DNA of 64,000 bases from G963676655 sp963676655 (GCA_963676655.2 CAXXKX010000003.1:1798001-1862000), one strand, 5' to 3'; positions 44,267-53,320 are shown, counted from the stretch's first letter. The notes: generated by a model not told the origin, from the sequence alone. Translations and numbers: made by a program.

Positions 44267-45133
44267 TTATAATATTTGTCCGCGAAAAGCTCTGGGTGAT
44301 TTGCCGATTCTTTTCTTAAAGATACGTGAGAAATAATTGCTGTCCAGAAATCCGGTCTGCAAGCTGATTTCGGACATGCTCCAGGAGCTTGAACGTAACA
44401 ATTCTTTAGCGCGCTCAAGGCGGACTGAGATCAAATAGTTTATCGGTGATTCGCCGATGGCGCTGATGAAGGCGCGATGCAGGGTGCTCGGGGACATTGC
44501 CGCATATTTGGCAAGATCGTCCAGTTTCAAGTTTTTCTCATAATGTGTTTCAATGTAACTGATGACTTTTCCGAGGCGCAGCACTTCGGCCCGGTTGGCC
44601 GGGTCTCCGCCTGAATAATACTCTGAAACCAGATTGATCAACTGCATCAGGATCGTGGCCATTCGAAATAATTTTCCGGGTGATTCACTTCGGCATTCCC
44701 GTTCCAGGTTCTCGGATAGTTCTTTAAGATTGACCAGGTGTTTTTTGGAAACCTGCAATTTACTGCGGAAGCCGTGTTGAATACGCATTGCCGGTTCCAG
44801 TTCGAAAAACGCATGATAACCGGGAGAGTCAGTCAGATCGAATAACGGTAATTTAAGTCTTCCTGGCTGATATAAGATGTTGACGATTTCCAGTCCAAAA
44901 GTGTTTCTGTAACCGTGCCGGGTGCCAGGCTTCAGCAGGAAAACGTCTCCCGCGCTGATTTTGTAATTCTCGTTGACGGTCAAATGCTCGCCTTCACCGC
45001 TAAGAGTGATGACAAGTTCATGAAACGCGTGGTCGTGAAGTTCCTGCGTATTCTGCTGATTCATCCAGACAACTTTAATTGGCACGCTGCCTTCAGCAAA
45101 GTGGTCTAATTTTATGACTTTATTCTTCTTCAT
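44267..45133 (-). CDS. AraC-family transcription regulator with cupin sensor
   Basis: The 288-aa protein has a cupin domain (about 15-115; ELHDHAFHELVITLSGEGEH and SAGDVFLLKPGTRHGYRN) and an AraC DNA-binding domain (about 185-288; LDDLAKYAAMSPSTLHRAF and SEISLQTGFLDSNYFSRIF). It is divergent from the GH106-like gene and probably regulates it. Its promoter lies so close to the start codon that the message may be leaderless. Confidence 0.88.
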   Translation of the reverse strand: MKKNKVIKLDHFAEGSVPIKVVWMNQQNTQELHDHAFHELVITLSGEGEHLTVNENYKISAGDVFLLKPGTRHGYRNTFGLEIVNILYQPGRLKLPLFDLTDSPGYHAFFELEPAMRIQHGFRSKLQVSKKHLVNLKELSENLERECRSESPGKLFRMATILMQLINLVSEYYSGGDPANRAEVLRLGKVISYIETHYEKNLKLDDLAKYAAMSPSTLHRAFISAIGESPINYLISVRLERAKELLRSSSWSMSEISLQTGFLDSNYFSRIFKKRIGKSPRAFRGQIL

Positions 45134-45139
45134 GACAAA

Positions 45140-45168
45140 ATAATGCTACTATTTGCATAGATTGTCAA
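45140..45168 (-). promoter_or_regulatory. Promoter of the AraC gene at 44.3-45.1 kb, almost no leader
   Basis: On the complement TTGACA (45163-45168), 17 bases, CATTAT (45140-45145). The ATG begins only 6 bases beyond the -10 box, at the expected transcription start, and no ribosome-binding site fits between. Confidence 0.55.
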
Positions 45169-45264
45169 GGTTTATTTAAAAAAAAGAGGTAATTTATTTG
45201 AAGAATCGGACAAAATATTTATTTTAGAATAAGTCTTTAAATTCTAAAAAACAGGAGAAATACA

Positions 45265-48200
45265 ATGAATGACCGGATAGTTAAAGACTTTACAAACCCG
45301 TCCAGCGAATTTCGAGGAGCGCCGTTCTGGGCCTGGAACGGGAAACTCGACTCGGAGGAATTACGCTGGCAAATCCAGGTTATGAACAAAATGGGACTGG
45401 GCGGTTTTTTCATGCACTCCCGGGTCGGCCTCGATACCGCTTATTTATCCGATGAATGGTTCGACTGCATCAAAGCATGTATTGACGAAGCGGGCAAACT
45501 TGACATGCAGGCCTGGTTGTACGACGAGGACCGCTGGCCCTCCGGTGCGGCCGGCGGACTGGTTACCAGTGATCCAAAATACCGGGAGCGCCGGCTGGTG
45601 ATCGAGGAAATTAACGACTTGACCGGATTAGACAAATCGGTTGAAGCGGCGGCGTTGTATCTGGCTGAGGTTGATGGCGACGACGTTAAAAATCTGCGCC
45701 GGATCGAACAGCTTCCGGCTGAGTTGGCAAAGGAAGACACTCTGCTGCGGTTCAGCCTCCGCCTGGGGGAATGTTCGCCGTGGTATAACGGAGGAACTTA
45801 TCTGGATACGCTGAACAAAGACGCGGTAAAGAAATTCATTGAAGTTACGCATGAGGCGTACAGGCGGGAGGTTTCGGAACATTTTGCCGGAATCGTCCCC
45901 GGAATTTTCACGGATGAACCTAATTATAACCGGGTCTTTAATGAATGTCCGGAAGGAACTTATACTGTTTGGACCGATTCTCTTCAGAAAGAGTTCATGA
46001 AACGGTATGGCTATGACATCATGGACCACCTGCCTGAACTGCTTTATAATGTGGAGGGCGCGGATTGCCGGACCAGATTTTATTATCTGGATTTAATTAC
46101 TACAATGTTTGTCGATGCGTTCGCGCGCCAGATTGGAGAATGGTGCGACGCCAACAATCTGTTGCATACCGGCCATTTATTGTGTGAGGATGATCTTGGG
46201 TCACAGACGCTATGCGTCGGCAGCGCCATGCGTTTTTATGAATATATGCAGGCTCCGGGGATGGACCTTTTGACTGAACACTGGCGCGTTTATGACACCG
46301 CCAAACAGGTCAGTTCTGCCGCGCATCAGTTTGACCGGAAATGGCGTCTCACGGAAACTTACGGCTGCACCGGCTGGGATTTCCCGTTCCTCGGACATAA
46401 AGCGCTTGGCGACTGGCAGGCGGCATTAGGGATCAACTTTCGCTGCCAGCACCTTTCATGGTACACCATGCGGGGAGAGGCGAAACGGGATTATCCGGCA
46501 TCGATCTTCTATCAGTCTCCGTGGTGGGAGCAATATGGAATGGTTGAAGACTACTTTGCCCGGATAAATCTGGCAATGACTGAGGGGGAAGAGATTCGCG
46601 AGTTGCTCTATGTCCATCCGATTGAATCAGCCTGGACTATTTTCAGCCGGGATCATAACAATAATAAAAAACTGACTGCGTTGAACGACAAGTTTGTCGC
46701 GTTGCGGGACTGCTTGCTGCAATCGCATCTGGATTTTGACTACGGTGATGAAGATATTATGTCCCGTCACGGCAGCGTGGAAATGCAGGACGGGGTTCCG
46801 GTTCTGCGTATTGCCAAAGCGGTGTATAAAGCGGTGGTCTTACCTGAAATGCTGACCATGCGCAGTTCCACGCTTGAGCTGTTGAAAGAGTTCAAGGCAA
46901 AAGGCGGCAAAGTGGTATTCGCGGCCGCCGCTTCTCCGCTGGTTGATGTTAAAGCATCATCGGCGGCGGCTGATTTCGCGGCGCAATGTGTTTGCTTTGC
47001 CGGGCCCTGTGACGAACTGGTCAAGGAACTTGAAGGACTTTGTCGCCGGGTATCGGTGGTTAAACCTTGCGGAAGCGAAATTGGCGAGGTACTCTACCTG
47101 TTGCGTGAAGATGGAGATTCTGCCAATCTTTTTATCTGCAATACTGGAACGGTTGATATTGGCATCAAAGCAAATCCGCTGGCCCGTGATTTGACGGCGG
47201 AATTCCCGGAAGTGACGGTGAAACTGAGTACTCCTGTGCGTGGAACTGTTATCGAATTGAATCCGGAAACCGGGGCTATGTCATTGGCTGACGCCCGGTT
47301 TGAGGATGGGATTTATGTCATCAATACTTCTCTGCCGCGCCTTGGCAGCAGACTGTTCTCGGTTGTTCCGAACGCGGTTGCCGCTGCTGTTGAACCGGCA
47401 AAAAAATACACTGAAACCAAAGTAGTGCCGCTGACGGATAGTTGTTACCCGGTTGAATTGACGGAAGAGAATGTTCTGCCGTTGGACCGGCCCGAATATC
47501 GGATCAATGGCGGCGAGCTCCATGCTTCAGACTATATCATCTTTGTCGATGATGCTGTTCGCGACGCGATCGAGGCGAAGAAGCGCGGCGGCCAGATGTA
47601 TCAGCCCTGGACCGGGAGAAATAAAACGACCGATCAGGTTGCGGATGTTGAACTCAAGTATGTTTTCGAGGCGGAATATCTGCCTTCAGGCTGCTTGAAA
47701 CTGGGAATTGAAAATCCGCAGTTATATCAGGAAATAGCAGTTAACGGAGTAAAAATTCCGGTTGAATCGGGTGACGGCTGGTGGTGCGATAAGTCGCTGA
47801 TTACTTTGCCTCTGGATCCGGCCTGTTTGAAAGAAGGCGCCAACGAGATTGTTCTGAAATGCCGCTACGACGGCAACAATCCCGGTTTGGAATGCATCTA
47901 TCTGCTGGGGGATTTCGGTACTAAGGTGAAAGGTTTAGACCTGACGATAACTGCTCCAACGACTGGCCTGTCCATTGGCGACTGGGGCGGGCAGGGGCTT
48001 ACGTTCTATTCCGGCACGGTGAAATATTGTTCCGAGTGCGACGTTACGGTCACTGACGGGGAACGCTGTGTTATCCGGATGCCTGAGTTTCGCGCTCCAT
48101 GCATTCGCATTCTGGTTAACGGAACCGATGCCGGCAATGTTGCCTGGGCTCCATTTGAACTTGACATTACCGACCATGTCAAACCGGGAGCCAACCGGAT

Positions 48201-48372
48201 CGAAATTGAAGTATTCGGCAGCCGCCGTAATTCACATGGTCCGTTGTACCAGGATGAAACGTGGCCGTCGTGGACCGGACCGGGACAATACCATCAGTAC
48301 ACCGGTCAGTACAATCTGGTTCCGTGCGGCCTGATGGCGCAACCTGAAATAGTCATTAAAAAACAGATCTGA
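45265..48372 (+). CDS. GH106-like glycosidase (alpha-L-rhamnosidase type)
   Basis: The 1035-aa protein starts with a barrel that has FRGAPFWAWNGKLDSEELRW, MGLGGFFMHSRVGLDTAYLS and WLYDEDRWPSGAAGG, the pattern of the GH106-type family; later parts hold a glutamine-amidotransferase-like segment and C-terminal galactose-binding-like beta domains (about 760-900 and 910-1010, with IRILVNGTDAGNVAWAPFEL). No signal peptide. AGGAG lies 7 bases before the ATG. It is divergent from an AraC regulator. GH106 enzymes remove L-rhamnose from pectic-type chains; the exact substrate here is open. Confidence 0.75.
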   Translation: MNDRIVKDFTNPSSEFRGAPFWAWNGKLDSEELRWQIQVMNKMGLGGFFMHSRVGLDTAYLSDEWFDCIKACIDEAGKLDMQAWLYDEDRWPSGAAGGLVTSDPKYRERRLVIEEINDLTGLDKSVEAAALYLAEVDGDDVKNLRRIEQLPAELAKEDTLLRFSLRLGECSPWYNGGTYLDTLNKDAVKKFIEVTHEAYRREVSEHFAGIVPGIFTDEPNYNRVFNECPEGTYTVWTDSLQKEFMKRYGYDIMDHLPELLYNVEGADCRTRFYYLDLITTMFVDAFARQIGEWCDANNLLHTGHLLCEDDLGSQTLCVGSAMRFYEYMQAPGMDLLTEHWRVYDTAKQVSSAAHQFDRKWRLTETYGCTGWDFPFLGHKALGDWQAALGINFRCQHLSWYTMRGEAKRDYPASIFYQSPWWEQYGMVEDYFARINLAMTEGEEIRELLYVHPIESAWTIFSRDHNNNKKLTALNDKFVALRDCLLQSHLDFDYGDEDIMSRHGSVEMQDGVPVLRIAKAVYKAVVLPEMLTMRSSTLELLKEFKAKGGKVVFAAAASPLVDVKASSAAADFAAQCVCFAGPCDELVKELEGLCRRVSVVKPCGSEIGEVLYLLREDGDSANLFICNTGTVDIGIKANPLARDLTAEFPEVTVKLSTPVRGTVIELNPETGAMSLADARFEDGIYVINTSLPRLGSRLFSVVPNAVAAAVEPAKKYTETKVVPLTDSCYPVELTEENVLPLDRPEYRINGGELHASDYIIFVDDAVRDAIEAKKRGGQMYQPWTGRNKTTDQVADVELKYVFEAEYLPSGCLKLGIENPQLYQEIAVNGVKIPVESGDGWWCDKSLITLPLDPACLKEGANEIVLKCRYDGNNPGLECIYLLGDFGTKVKGLDLTITAPTTGLSIGDWGGQGLTFYSGTVKYCSECDVTVTDGERCVIRMPEFRAPCIRILVNGTDAGNVAWAPFELDITDHVKPGANRIEIEVFGSRRNSHGPLYQDETWPSWTGPGQYHQYTGQYNLVPCGLMAQPEIVIKKQI

Positions 48373-48442
48373 TCAGCGTAAAACAGAACGCTTGAAAGCC
48401 ATATCCTCTTTTCGGGAGGGCGTGCTGATGATATGATGTTAA

Positions 48443-48600
48443 TTGAGGGGGCGCTTTGCCCCCTCAAATTCCCTCCGCGCCTTACGCTGGCAGCGCAAGG
48501 ATTTCATCCTTGACCTTTATTTACAGGTTTTGAGTTGTGTTACAACTCAAAGCAGAGTATTTTTCTGCGCTATCGCTTGGCGGGGCACCCATCGTGCCCC
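48443..48600 (+). repeat. Chain of perfect hairpins downstream of the GH106-like gene
   Basis: No gene is seen from 48373 to 49166. Here four perfect hairpins follow one another: TTGAGGGGGC/GCCCCCTCAA (48443-48467), CAAGGAT/ATCCTTG (48496-48512), TTTGAGTTGT/ACAACTCAAA (48529-48551) and GGGGCAC/GTGCCCC (48582-48600), with loops of 3-5 bases. None has a U-tract, so they are not simple terminators. Confidence 0.6.
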
Positions 48601-48747
48601 TGCACCCCTTCCGCTTTACCACCTGACTTGCTGCCAAAAGATAATTCATCATTTTATCAGCGCACCCTTACGGGATATGGCTTTTTTTCTTAAAGTGTTC
48701 TTTGTGATGGAAGTACATCCGCGACATACCCTTGTCAACCGGCGAAT

Positions 48748-48940
48748 TAGCGCTGAAAGCGCGAAATATAAAAATGGGTGCGCGTGGCTCCAGCCGCGCA
48801 GAAAAAGCGCATTAAAACTTGCCTCCCAAAATTAAGCGCTGAAAGCGCGGAATATACCCAGCCTGGGGTGATTGAGCTACGCGAATGAACCCCAGGTATA
48901 GTCAGAAATAAAAAAAAGCCCTGTAATGGCGGCACATAAG
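48748..48940 (+). repeat. Hairpin-rich interspersed repeat, left copy
   Basis: The unit holds GCGCT-GAA-AGCGC twice (48750-48762 and 48836-48848), a GCGCG/CGCGC hairpin around GGCTCCAGCC and CCTGGGGT/ACCCCAGG (48862-48869 with 48889-48896), ending in a CCTGTAATGGCGG block. The whole unit recurs inverted at 53321-53497. Short reading frames through it are not conserved as proteins in a convincing way. Confidence 0.65.
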
Positions 48941-48958
48941 AAACTCCACATCAACCTA

Positions 48959-49026
48959 TTTGCATTGCCAGGGAATAAGCAGTATATTTGATTGAGATGA
49001 CATCGGAAAAGGGAAAAAGCTTAAAT
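48959..49026 (+). repeat. Island boundary sequence, copy 1
   Basis: Nearly identical to the first 70 bases of 50824-50980, with one base deleted near 48988 that breaks the reading frame. In copy 2 the frame reads MPGNKQYILIEMTPEKGKSL. It lies 140 bp before the Sel1-repeat lipoprotein gene. Confidence 0.6.
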
Positions 49027-49166
49027 CTGTTTTTTGATTCGGATATATGCAAGGAAATTAACGAAATAGAAAAGTCAATAGCGGAGGTGACCCTATGTCC
49101 TCCCTATGTCCTTAAATTGAAATTACAAAATGTAAGACAAGATAAATTTTAATATAGGTTCGATAA

Positions 49167-50369
49167 ATGAAAAAAACTAGTATTTTTAATATTAAGCAAA
49201 TTATATTTTCTACTATTCTATTCTTCGTTTGTGGATGTTCTCCATATGATAATGCGACTAAACTATATAAACAGAAAAAGTATAAAGAAGCTATTGTATA
49301 TTATAATAAAGCAGCTAAAAACAATAATGTTGATGCTTTTTTTTATTTGGGATTAATGTATGCAAAAGGCAGGGGGGTTAAGAAAAATTATGCTAAAGCT
49401 GCTATGTGGTATCGAAAAGCTGCTGAACGAGGACAACAAGAAGCTCAGCATAATTTAGCAAATCGATATTATAATGGAGAAGGGGTTAAAAAAAGTTATA
49501 CTGAAGCGTATAAGTGGTATCGAAAAGCTGCTGAACAAGGACTGTCAGTATCTCAATATAGTTTGGCAAATTGCTATTATAATGGAACAGGGGTTAAAAA
49601 AAATTATCCTGAAGCGTATAAATGGTACCGTAAGGCTGCAGAACAAGGCAATTTGGATTCCCAGTATAGTTTAGCAGTTTGTTACAATTTTGGAAGAGGG
49701 GTAAAGAAAAACTACTCTGAAGCGATTAAGTGGTATCGAAAAGCTGCTGAAGGTGGTCTGCCAAATGCACAATTAAGTTTGGCTATTTACTATTCTACGG
49801 GTAGAGGGGGGGATATAAATTATACTGAAGCGTACAAATGGTATCGAAGAGCTGCAAAAGAGGGAAATGTAATTGCTCAATACAAATTAGCTAATTGTTA
49901 TTACTATGGTAAAGGAGTTAAAAAAAATTACAAAGAAGCTGTCAACTGGTACTGCAAGGCTGCAGAACAGGGGCATTTAGACTCCCATAATAATTTAGCT
50001 TATCATTGGGCTCAAAATAATGAAAATCTTGATATGGCTGAAAAACTTATAAAAAAAGCAGTAAACATAAAACCCAATGACAAAAGCTACCAAGATACTC
50101 TGGGTTGGGTATTATATAAACAGGGAAAATACTATGAAGCAATTATATGCTTTAAAAAAGCAATAGACCCAAATATTAGCAATCCTATTGTTATTAACCA
50201 TCTTGGAGACGCATATTTCAAGACTAATCAATTGGATAAAGCGAGAAAACAATGGGAACGGGCTTTAACGATGATTAAAGATAATGAGAGTTTTAAAATA
50301 AAAATCGAAAAAAAACTATCTTTATTGAAAAAAAACATGCTATCTAACAATAAAAATCAAAAAAAATGA
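49167..50369 (+). CDS. Sel1-repeat/TPR lipoprotein
   Basis: The 400-aa protein starts with a lipoprotein signal (FFVCGC, lipidated Cys near 24). About six Sel1 repeats of 36 residues follow (residues ~60-280; pattern LANCYYNGTGVKKNYPEAYK and WYRKAAEQG), then two or three TPR-like units to ~385. Such helical solenoids bind other proteins. The gene is strongly AT-rich with A-ending codons, unlike the glycan genes around it, which suggests acquisition from elsewhere. It is preceded by boundary copy 1 and followed at 28 bp by a small membrane protein gene. The partner protein is unknown. Confidence 0.85.
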   Translation: MKKTSIFNIKQIIFSTILFFVCGCSPYDNATKLYKQKKYKEAIVYYNKAAKNNNVDAFFYLGLMYAKGRGVKKNYAKAAMWYRKAAERGQQEAQHNLANRYYNGEGVKKSYTEAYKWYRKAAEQGLSVSQYSLANCYYNGTGVKKNYPEAYKWYRKAAEQGNLDSQYSLAVCYNFGRGVKKNYSEAIKWYRKAAEGGLPNAQLSLAIYYSTGRGGDINYTEAYKWYRRAAKEGNVIAQYKLANCYYYGKGVKKNYKEAVNWYCKAAEQGHLDSHNNLAYHWAQNNENLDMAEKLIKKAVNIKPNDKSYQDTLGWVLYKQGKYYEAIICFKKAIDPNISNPIVINHLGDAYFKTNQLDKARKQWERALTMIKDNESFKIKIEKKLSLLKKNMLSNNKNQKK

Positions 50370-50397
50370 TGGACCATTTGAACAGAAAATGTAAAAA

Positions 50398-50652
50398 ATG
50401 AAGAAAATTGTCCTTTTTTATACTTTAACATTAATAATAATTGTGGCAAATCTTTTAATGCCTATGTCTACATCCGCAATTATTTCTATTCCTTTATTCA
50501 TTTTGCTTTTGGGTGTTCCTATATACACGATATATATCAGCTATAAATACTTAAAAGAAAAAAAGAAAATGGTTCTATATATATTTATTGGGGTAATAAT
50601 TTTTTTAATGTTGGTCACCTTTTTTCTTTTATTCCCAAGTGTTGGCAGATGA
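50398..50652 (+). CDS. Small three-helix membrane protein, unknown function
   Basis: The 84-aa product is nearly all hydrophobic, with three membrane segments at about residues 4-22, 26-50 and 58-80 separated by a KYLKEKKK loop. I do not recognise a family. It follows the Sel1-repeat gene by 28 bp and shares its AT-rich composition, so it may form a pair with it. Confidence 0.55.
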   Translation: MKKIVLFYTLTLIIIVANLLMPMSTSAIISIPLFILLLGVPIYTIYISYKYLKEKKKMVLYIFIGVIIFLMLVTFFLLFPSVGR

Positions 50653-50823
50653 AATGATTCAGTTTAGGTCTCTTCCTTACAGTTTGCTTTTCTTAGGAGC
50701 CTGACCTTGTTTTTTTATTAAATTTGAACTTAAATTTGGTTTTTTATGGTCTTAAAATTACCTTTTTAAGGTAATTTATTAATTTTAATAAAATAGAGGA
50801 AGTTGCAGGAGGTTTTAGCATCA

Positions 50824-50980
50824 TTTGCAATGCCAGGGAATAAGCAGTATATTCTGATTGAGATGACACCGGAAAAGGGAAAAAGCTTAAATTAAATTTG
50901 GGGCCTTAAAAAATTAATTCAAGAGGTGTTTCTAAGTGATTTTATGACTATTTTAAGCTCAAAAAACTGTTCAACATGGG
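50824..50980 (+). repeat. Island boundary sequence, copy 2
   Basis: The longest intact copy. Its first part encodes MPGNKQYILIEMTPEKGKSL (ATG at 50830, TAA soon after), probably the tail of a lost gene; its later part (from about 50920) matches 52897-52960 on the complement (GTGATTTTATGA and CAAAAAAC). It ends 45 bp before the lipoprotein start at 51025. Confidence 0.6.
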
Positions 50981-51024
50981 TTTGCCAGCATCCTGGTAAG
51001 TCTCTAATGTTTAAAGGATTTATA

Positions 51025-51426
51025 ATGCAATGTCATAGCTTATTTGTATTTATTGTCTTAATAATGTGTATTTCTGTAAGCGGTTGTTTCTGTTTTCAAA
51101 CAAGAAGTAAAATTGATAAAATTGAAAGCATGAAAAATTCATATAAAATAATATTGTTTTATGATGATGATTATTATATTCGCTGCCATGATGCGAGTGC
51201 ATCGTTCAAATTAAACGAATTGGGAAATTTGTATAAATCTTTATTAACAAATAAGTCATCAAACAAGATATCTGTACGCATTTATTCTAAAGTTATGCTT
51301 ACAACTAAGAAAAAGAATGAAATTAGAGTTCTATTTGAGAATAACGGTTTTGTAATAGACTATTTTTATGTACCAGTTAATCATATTCACGATGTTCCAA
51401 ATGAGTACTGGTCCATTGGTGACTGA
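51025..51426 (+). CDS. Small lipoprotein, unknown function
   Basis: The start at 51025 is chosen because AAAGGA lies 6 bases upstream and it gives a good lipoprotein signal: MQCHSLFVFIVLIMCISVSG before Cys21. A longer frame from a GTG at 50926 runs through the boundary repeat and is less likely. The mature part (~110 aa) is basic, with no family I recognise. It is AT-rich like its neighbours in the island. In the 51.43-51.66 kb stretch behind it I see no gene. Confidence 0.55.
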   Translation: MQCHSLFVFIVLIMCISVSGCFCFQTRSKIDKIESMKNSYKIILFYDDDYYIRCHDASASFKLNELGNLYKSLLTNKSSNKISVRIYSKVMLTTKKKNEIRVLFENNGFVIDYFYVPVNHIHDVPNEYWSIGD

Positions 51427-51660
51427 TAATCATTGTGGTATAAGTTCTTTGGATGACCCTGTGTTAACCCGTGTTCCACTATTTAGTCGTCAATGGTCAT
51501 GATTTAATTCCCTTATGGAGTAATTTACCACCTCATGACCGTTTACAAAAAATTTTATATACTTCAGTCTTCGTTAATCAATATCATCAAACTCGGTTTG
51601 CGGCAAAATCGAACGTGGATTGAGTTTATCTTTCTATTCTTCCCTTAAAATTCAATAATA

Positions 51661-52155
51661 CTATTTTTTGATAGGACGCGTTTTTTGCATAGCATGACAT
51701 AATTCTGAAATAATTTGTTTTTGCTTCAATTCTTTTGCCAAATCCATAGCAGTCATGCCATTATTGTCTTTAGCATGAACATTAACTCCGTTTTCTAACA
51801 AAAGTTTGACATATTCAAAATCCTTTTGAATGGTTGCCGTTATCAATGGAGTTGCCCTTTCTCCATTTCTTACATTGATATTAATACCTGGCACTGAAAG
51901 TATAAATTTTTTTCTCTGGAGGCTATACCAGCCAGCGGGAGCATTCACGTCCAAACCTGAACGAATTCGATTTCCGATATCATCATATTCAAACAACGTA
52001 TCAGCCTGTCCGGTTGTAGATACTTTTATTAGTTGACTTTTGCTGTTATAATATGATTGAGACGTTACAGTGCCGTTAAATCCGGATTTTTCAGTCTTAA
52101 CATGGCGCCCCAGCATGTCTTTGGTGGTTTTACTCCACCGATTCTTTTCTTTCAC
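51661..52155 (-). pseudogene. Rhs-repeat fragment joined to ankyrin repeats
   Basis: The 164-aa frame opens (GTG) with a DMLGRHVKTEKSGFNGTV segment and LFEYDDIGNRIRSGLD, YD-repeat sequence of Rhs/polymorphic-toxin shells, then changes at about residue 80 to ankyrin-type sequence (ATPLITATIQKDFEYVKLLL and DNNGMTAMDLAKELK). An in-frame stop lies about 36 bp upstream of the GTG, so no large Rhs protein is present. It looks like a recombination product or displaced 3' end of an Rhs gene. Expression is uncertain. Confidence 0.55.
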
Positions 52156-52208
52156 TATTATAGTGTTCTTGCATAGAACAGGAACTCACTGAACATCTTC
52201 ACTACGAA

Positions 52209-52844
52209 CTAATTACCAATATTCCGAAGGTGCTGAATATATCGCTTAAATTTATCAACATTTCCATCATGGATATAACAAGGGAGCAATTCTTTCTCTT
52301 TTGCTGTTGATTTAACTTTTCTCATATTATATTTTTCTGTTGTTTTTTTTCTAATCAACTTGACTACACTCGGATACATTAGAATAAATTCTCCATGCTT
52401 TGGAGGAAGTGGGAGACATATATCTCCACGAATTATATCAAGTTTAAGTTGCTGATTTTTTTTTAGAGAAAAATCTGTAAGAGAATATACGAGAACGCCA
52501 TCTATTATTGCTCTTTGAGAATCTTTTTCAAATGATGGTAAATTCAGTTTTTTAAAAAACATAACTTTTCTTCCCCCAAGCCCAATTTTTAACAGGGGAT
52601 TATCATCAAGTAAAAAATATGGTAATTCTTTACGTTTATGTGAATATACAACTTTCCCTTTAACTTGAATCCTCTTTCCCAAAAAAGGATCTAGTTCTGA
52701 AAGTCTATTTATCTTGTATAATTCCAGTTTTTTTTCATCTTGTGTTGTATTGTTACATGAAGTAAATATTAATGAGAAACTACAAGCAACCATAATGAAA
52801 TAACAGGAAGCTCTTCTTGTATTAGATATGAGATTATTTACCAT
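52209..52844 (-). CDS. Lipoprotein with possible OB-fold domain
   Basis: The start at 52844 follows AGGAGG by 5 bases; an upstream in-frame extension to 52901 runs through the boundary repeat. The 211-aa product has a lipoprotein signal (FSLIFTSC, Cys near residue 30) and a region FLGKRIQVKGKVVYSH with LDDNPL that resembles OB-fold tRNA_anti-like domains; this is a weak resemblance. Function unknown. AT-rich, within the island, directly after boundary copy 3 in its own orientation. Confidence 0.55.
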   Translation of the reverse strand: MVNNLISNTRRASCYFIMVACSFSLIFTSCNNTTQDEKKLELYKINRLSELDPFLGKRIQVKGKVVYSHKRKELPYFLLDDNPLLKIGLGGRKVMFFKKLNLPSFEKDSQRAIIDGVLVYSLTDFSLKKNQQLKLDIIRGDICLPLPPKHGEFILMYPSVVKLIRKKTTEKYNMRKVKSTAKEKELLPCYIHDGNVDKFKRYIQHLRNIGN

Positions 52845-52896
52845 AACTGCCTCCTGGCTCGTGGGGGTCTCGTGGGGGTACTCGTGGGGGGCGGAC

Positions 52897-53045
52897 CCCA
52901 TATCGAACCGTTTTTTGAATTTAAAAAAATCATAAAATCACCCAAAACCCCCCTTAGATTGATTTTTTGACGCAAAAAATTTGATTTAAACATTTTCCAG
53001 TGTCATCTCAATTTAAATATACTGCGCAATATTAGAGAGTGCAAA
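52897..53045 (-). repeat. Island boundary sequence, copy 3 (inverted)
   Basis: On the complement it contains GCAGTATATTTAAATTGAGA and GATGACACTGGAAAA like copies 1 and 2, then GTGATTTTATGA and ATTCAAAAAAC like the second half of copy 2. It leads into the lipoprotein gene starting at 52844. Three 12-bp CTCGTGGGGG repeats (52857-52892) lie between. Confidence 0.55.
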
Positions 53046-53064
53046 TTTTGAGGAAAAGATTCCA

Positions 53065-53243
53065 TTCGGAGCGCCGCAGGCTACTGCGGGAAATGTATTC
53101 TTTCGGAGCGCCGCAGGCTACTGCGGCATGAAAGCTTATTAAGGCATATTTTATTCCCCGATTGGGGATAACGTTTATTTTGAAATAATATATCTTTTAT
53201 TATTTGCCGGTCTTTCGCGAAATGCCGCAGTGGCCTGCGGCGC
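53065..53243 (+). repeat. Repeated GCCGCAGGC hairpins
   Basis: A 25-bp unit with the stem GCCGCAG/CTGCGG occurs at 53065-53089 and 53102-53126; an inverted copy with one change is at 53224-53243. Between 52845 and 53776 no gene is seen; the remaining sequence is AT-rich or part of the repeats listed. Confidence 0.6.
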
Positions 53244-53320
53244 CCCCAATAAACAATTTCAATACTTCCAGCCTGATTGATATGTATTGTCCAGCACTCT
53301 AGGCTACGCGTCAGACTTAT

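Noticed and set aside
48747..48935. Short reading frame through the left hairpin repeat, similar to one at 53321-53590
   Set aside because: The similarity is explained by the DNA repeat itself; the frames have no start signal and consist of palindromes.
49300..50000. Regular 108-bp direct repeats suggesting a CRISPR-like array
   Set aside because: The period is 36 codons and encodes Sel1 repeats without spacers.
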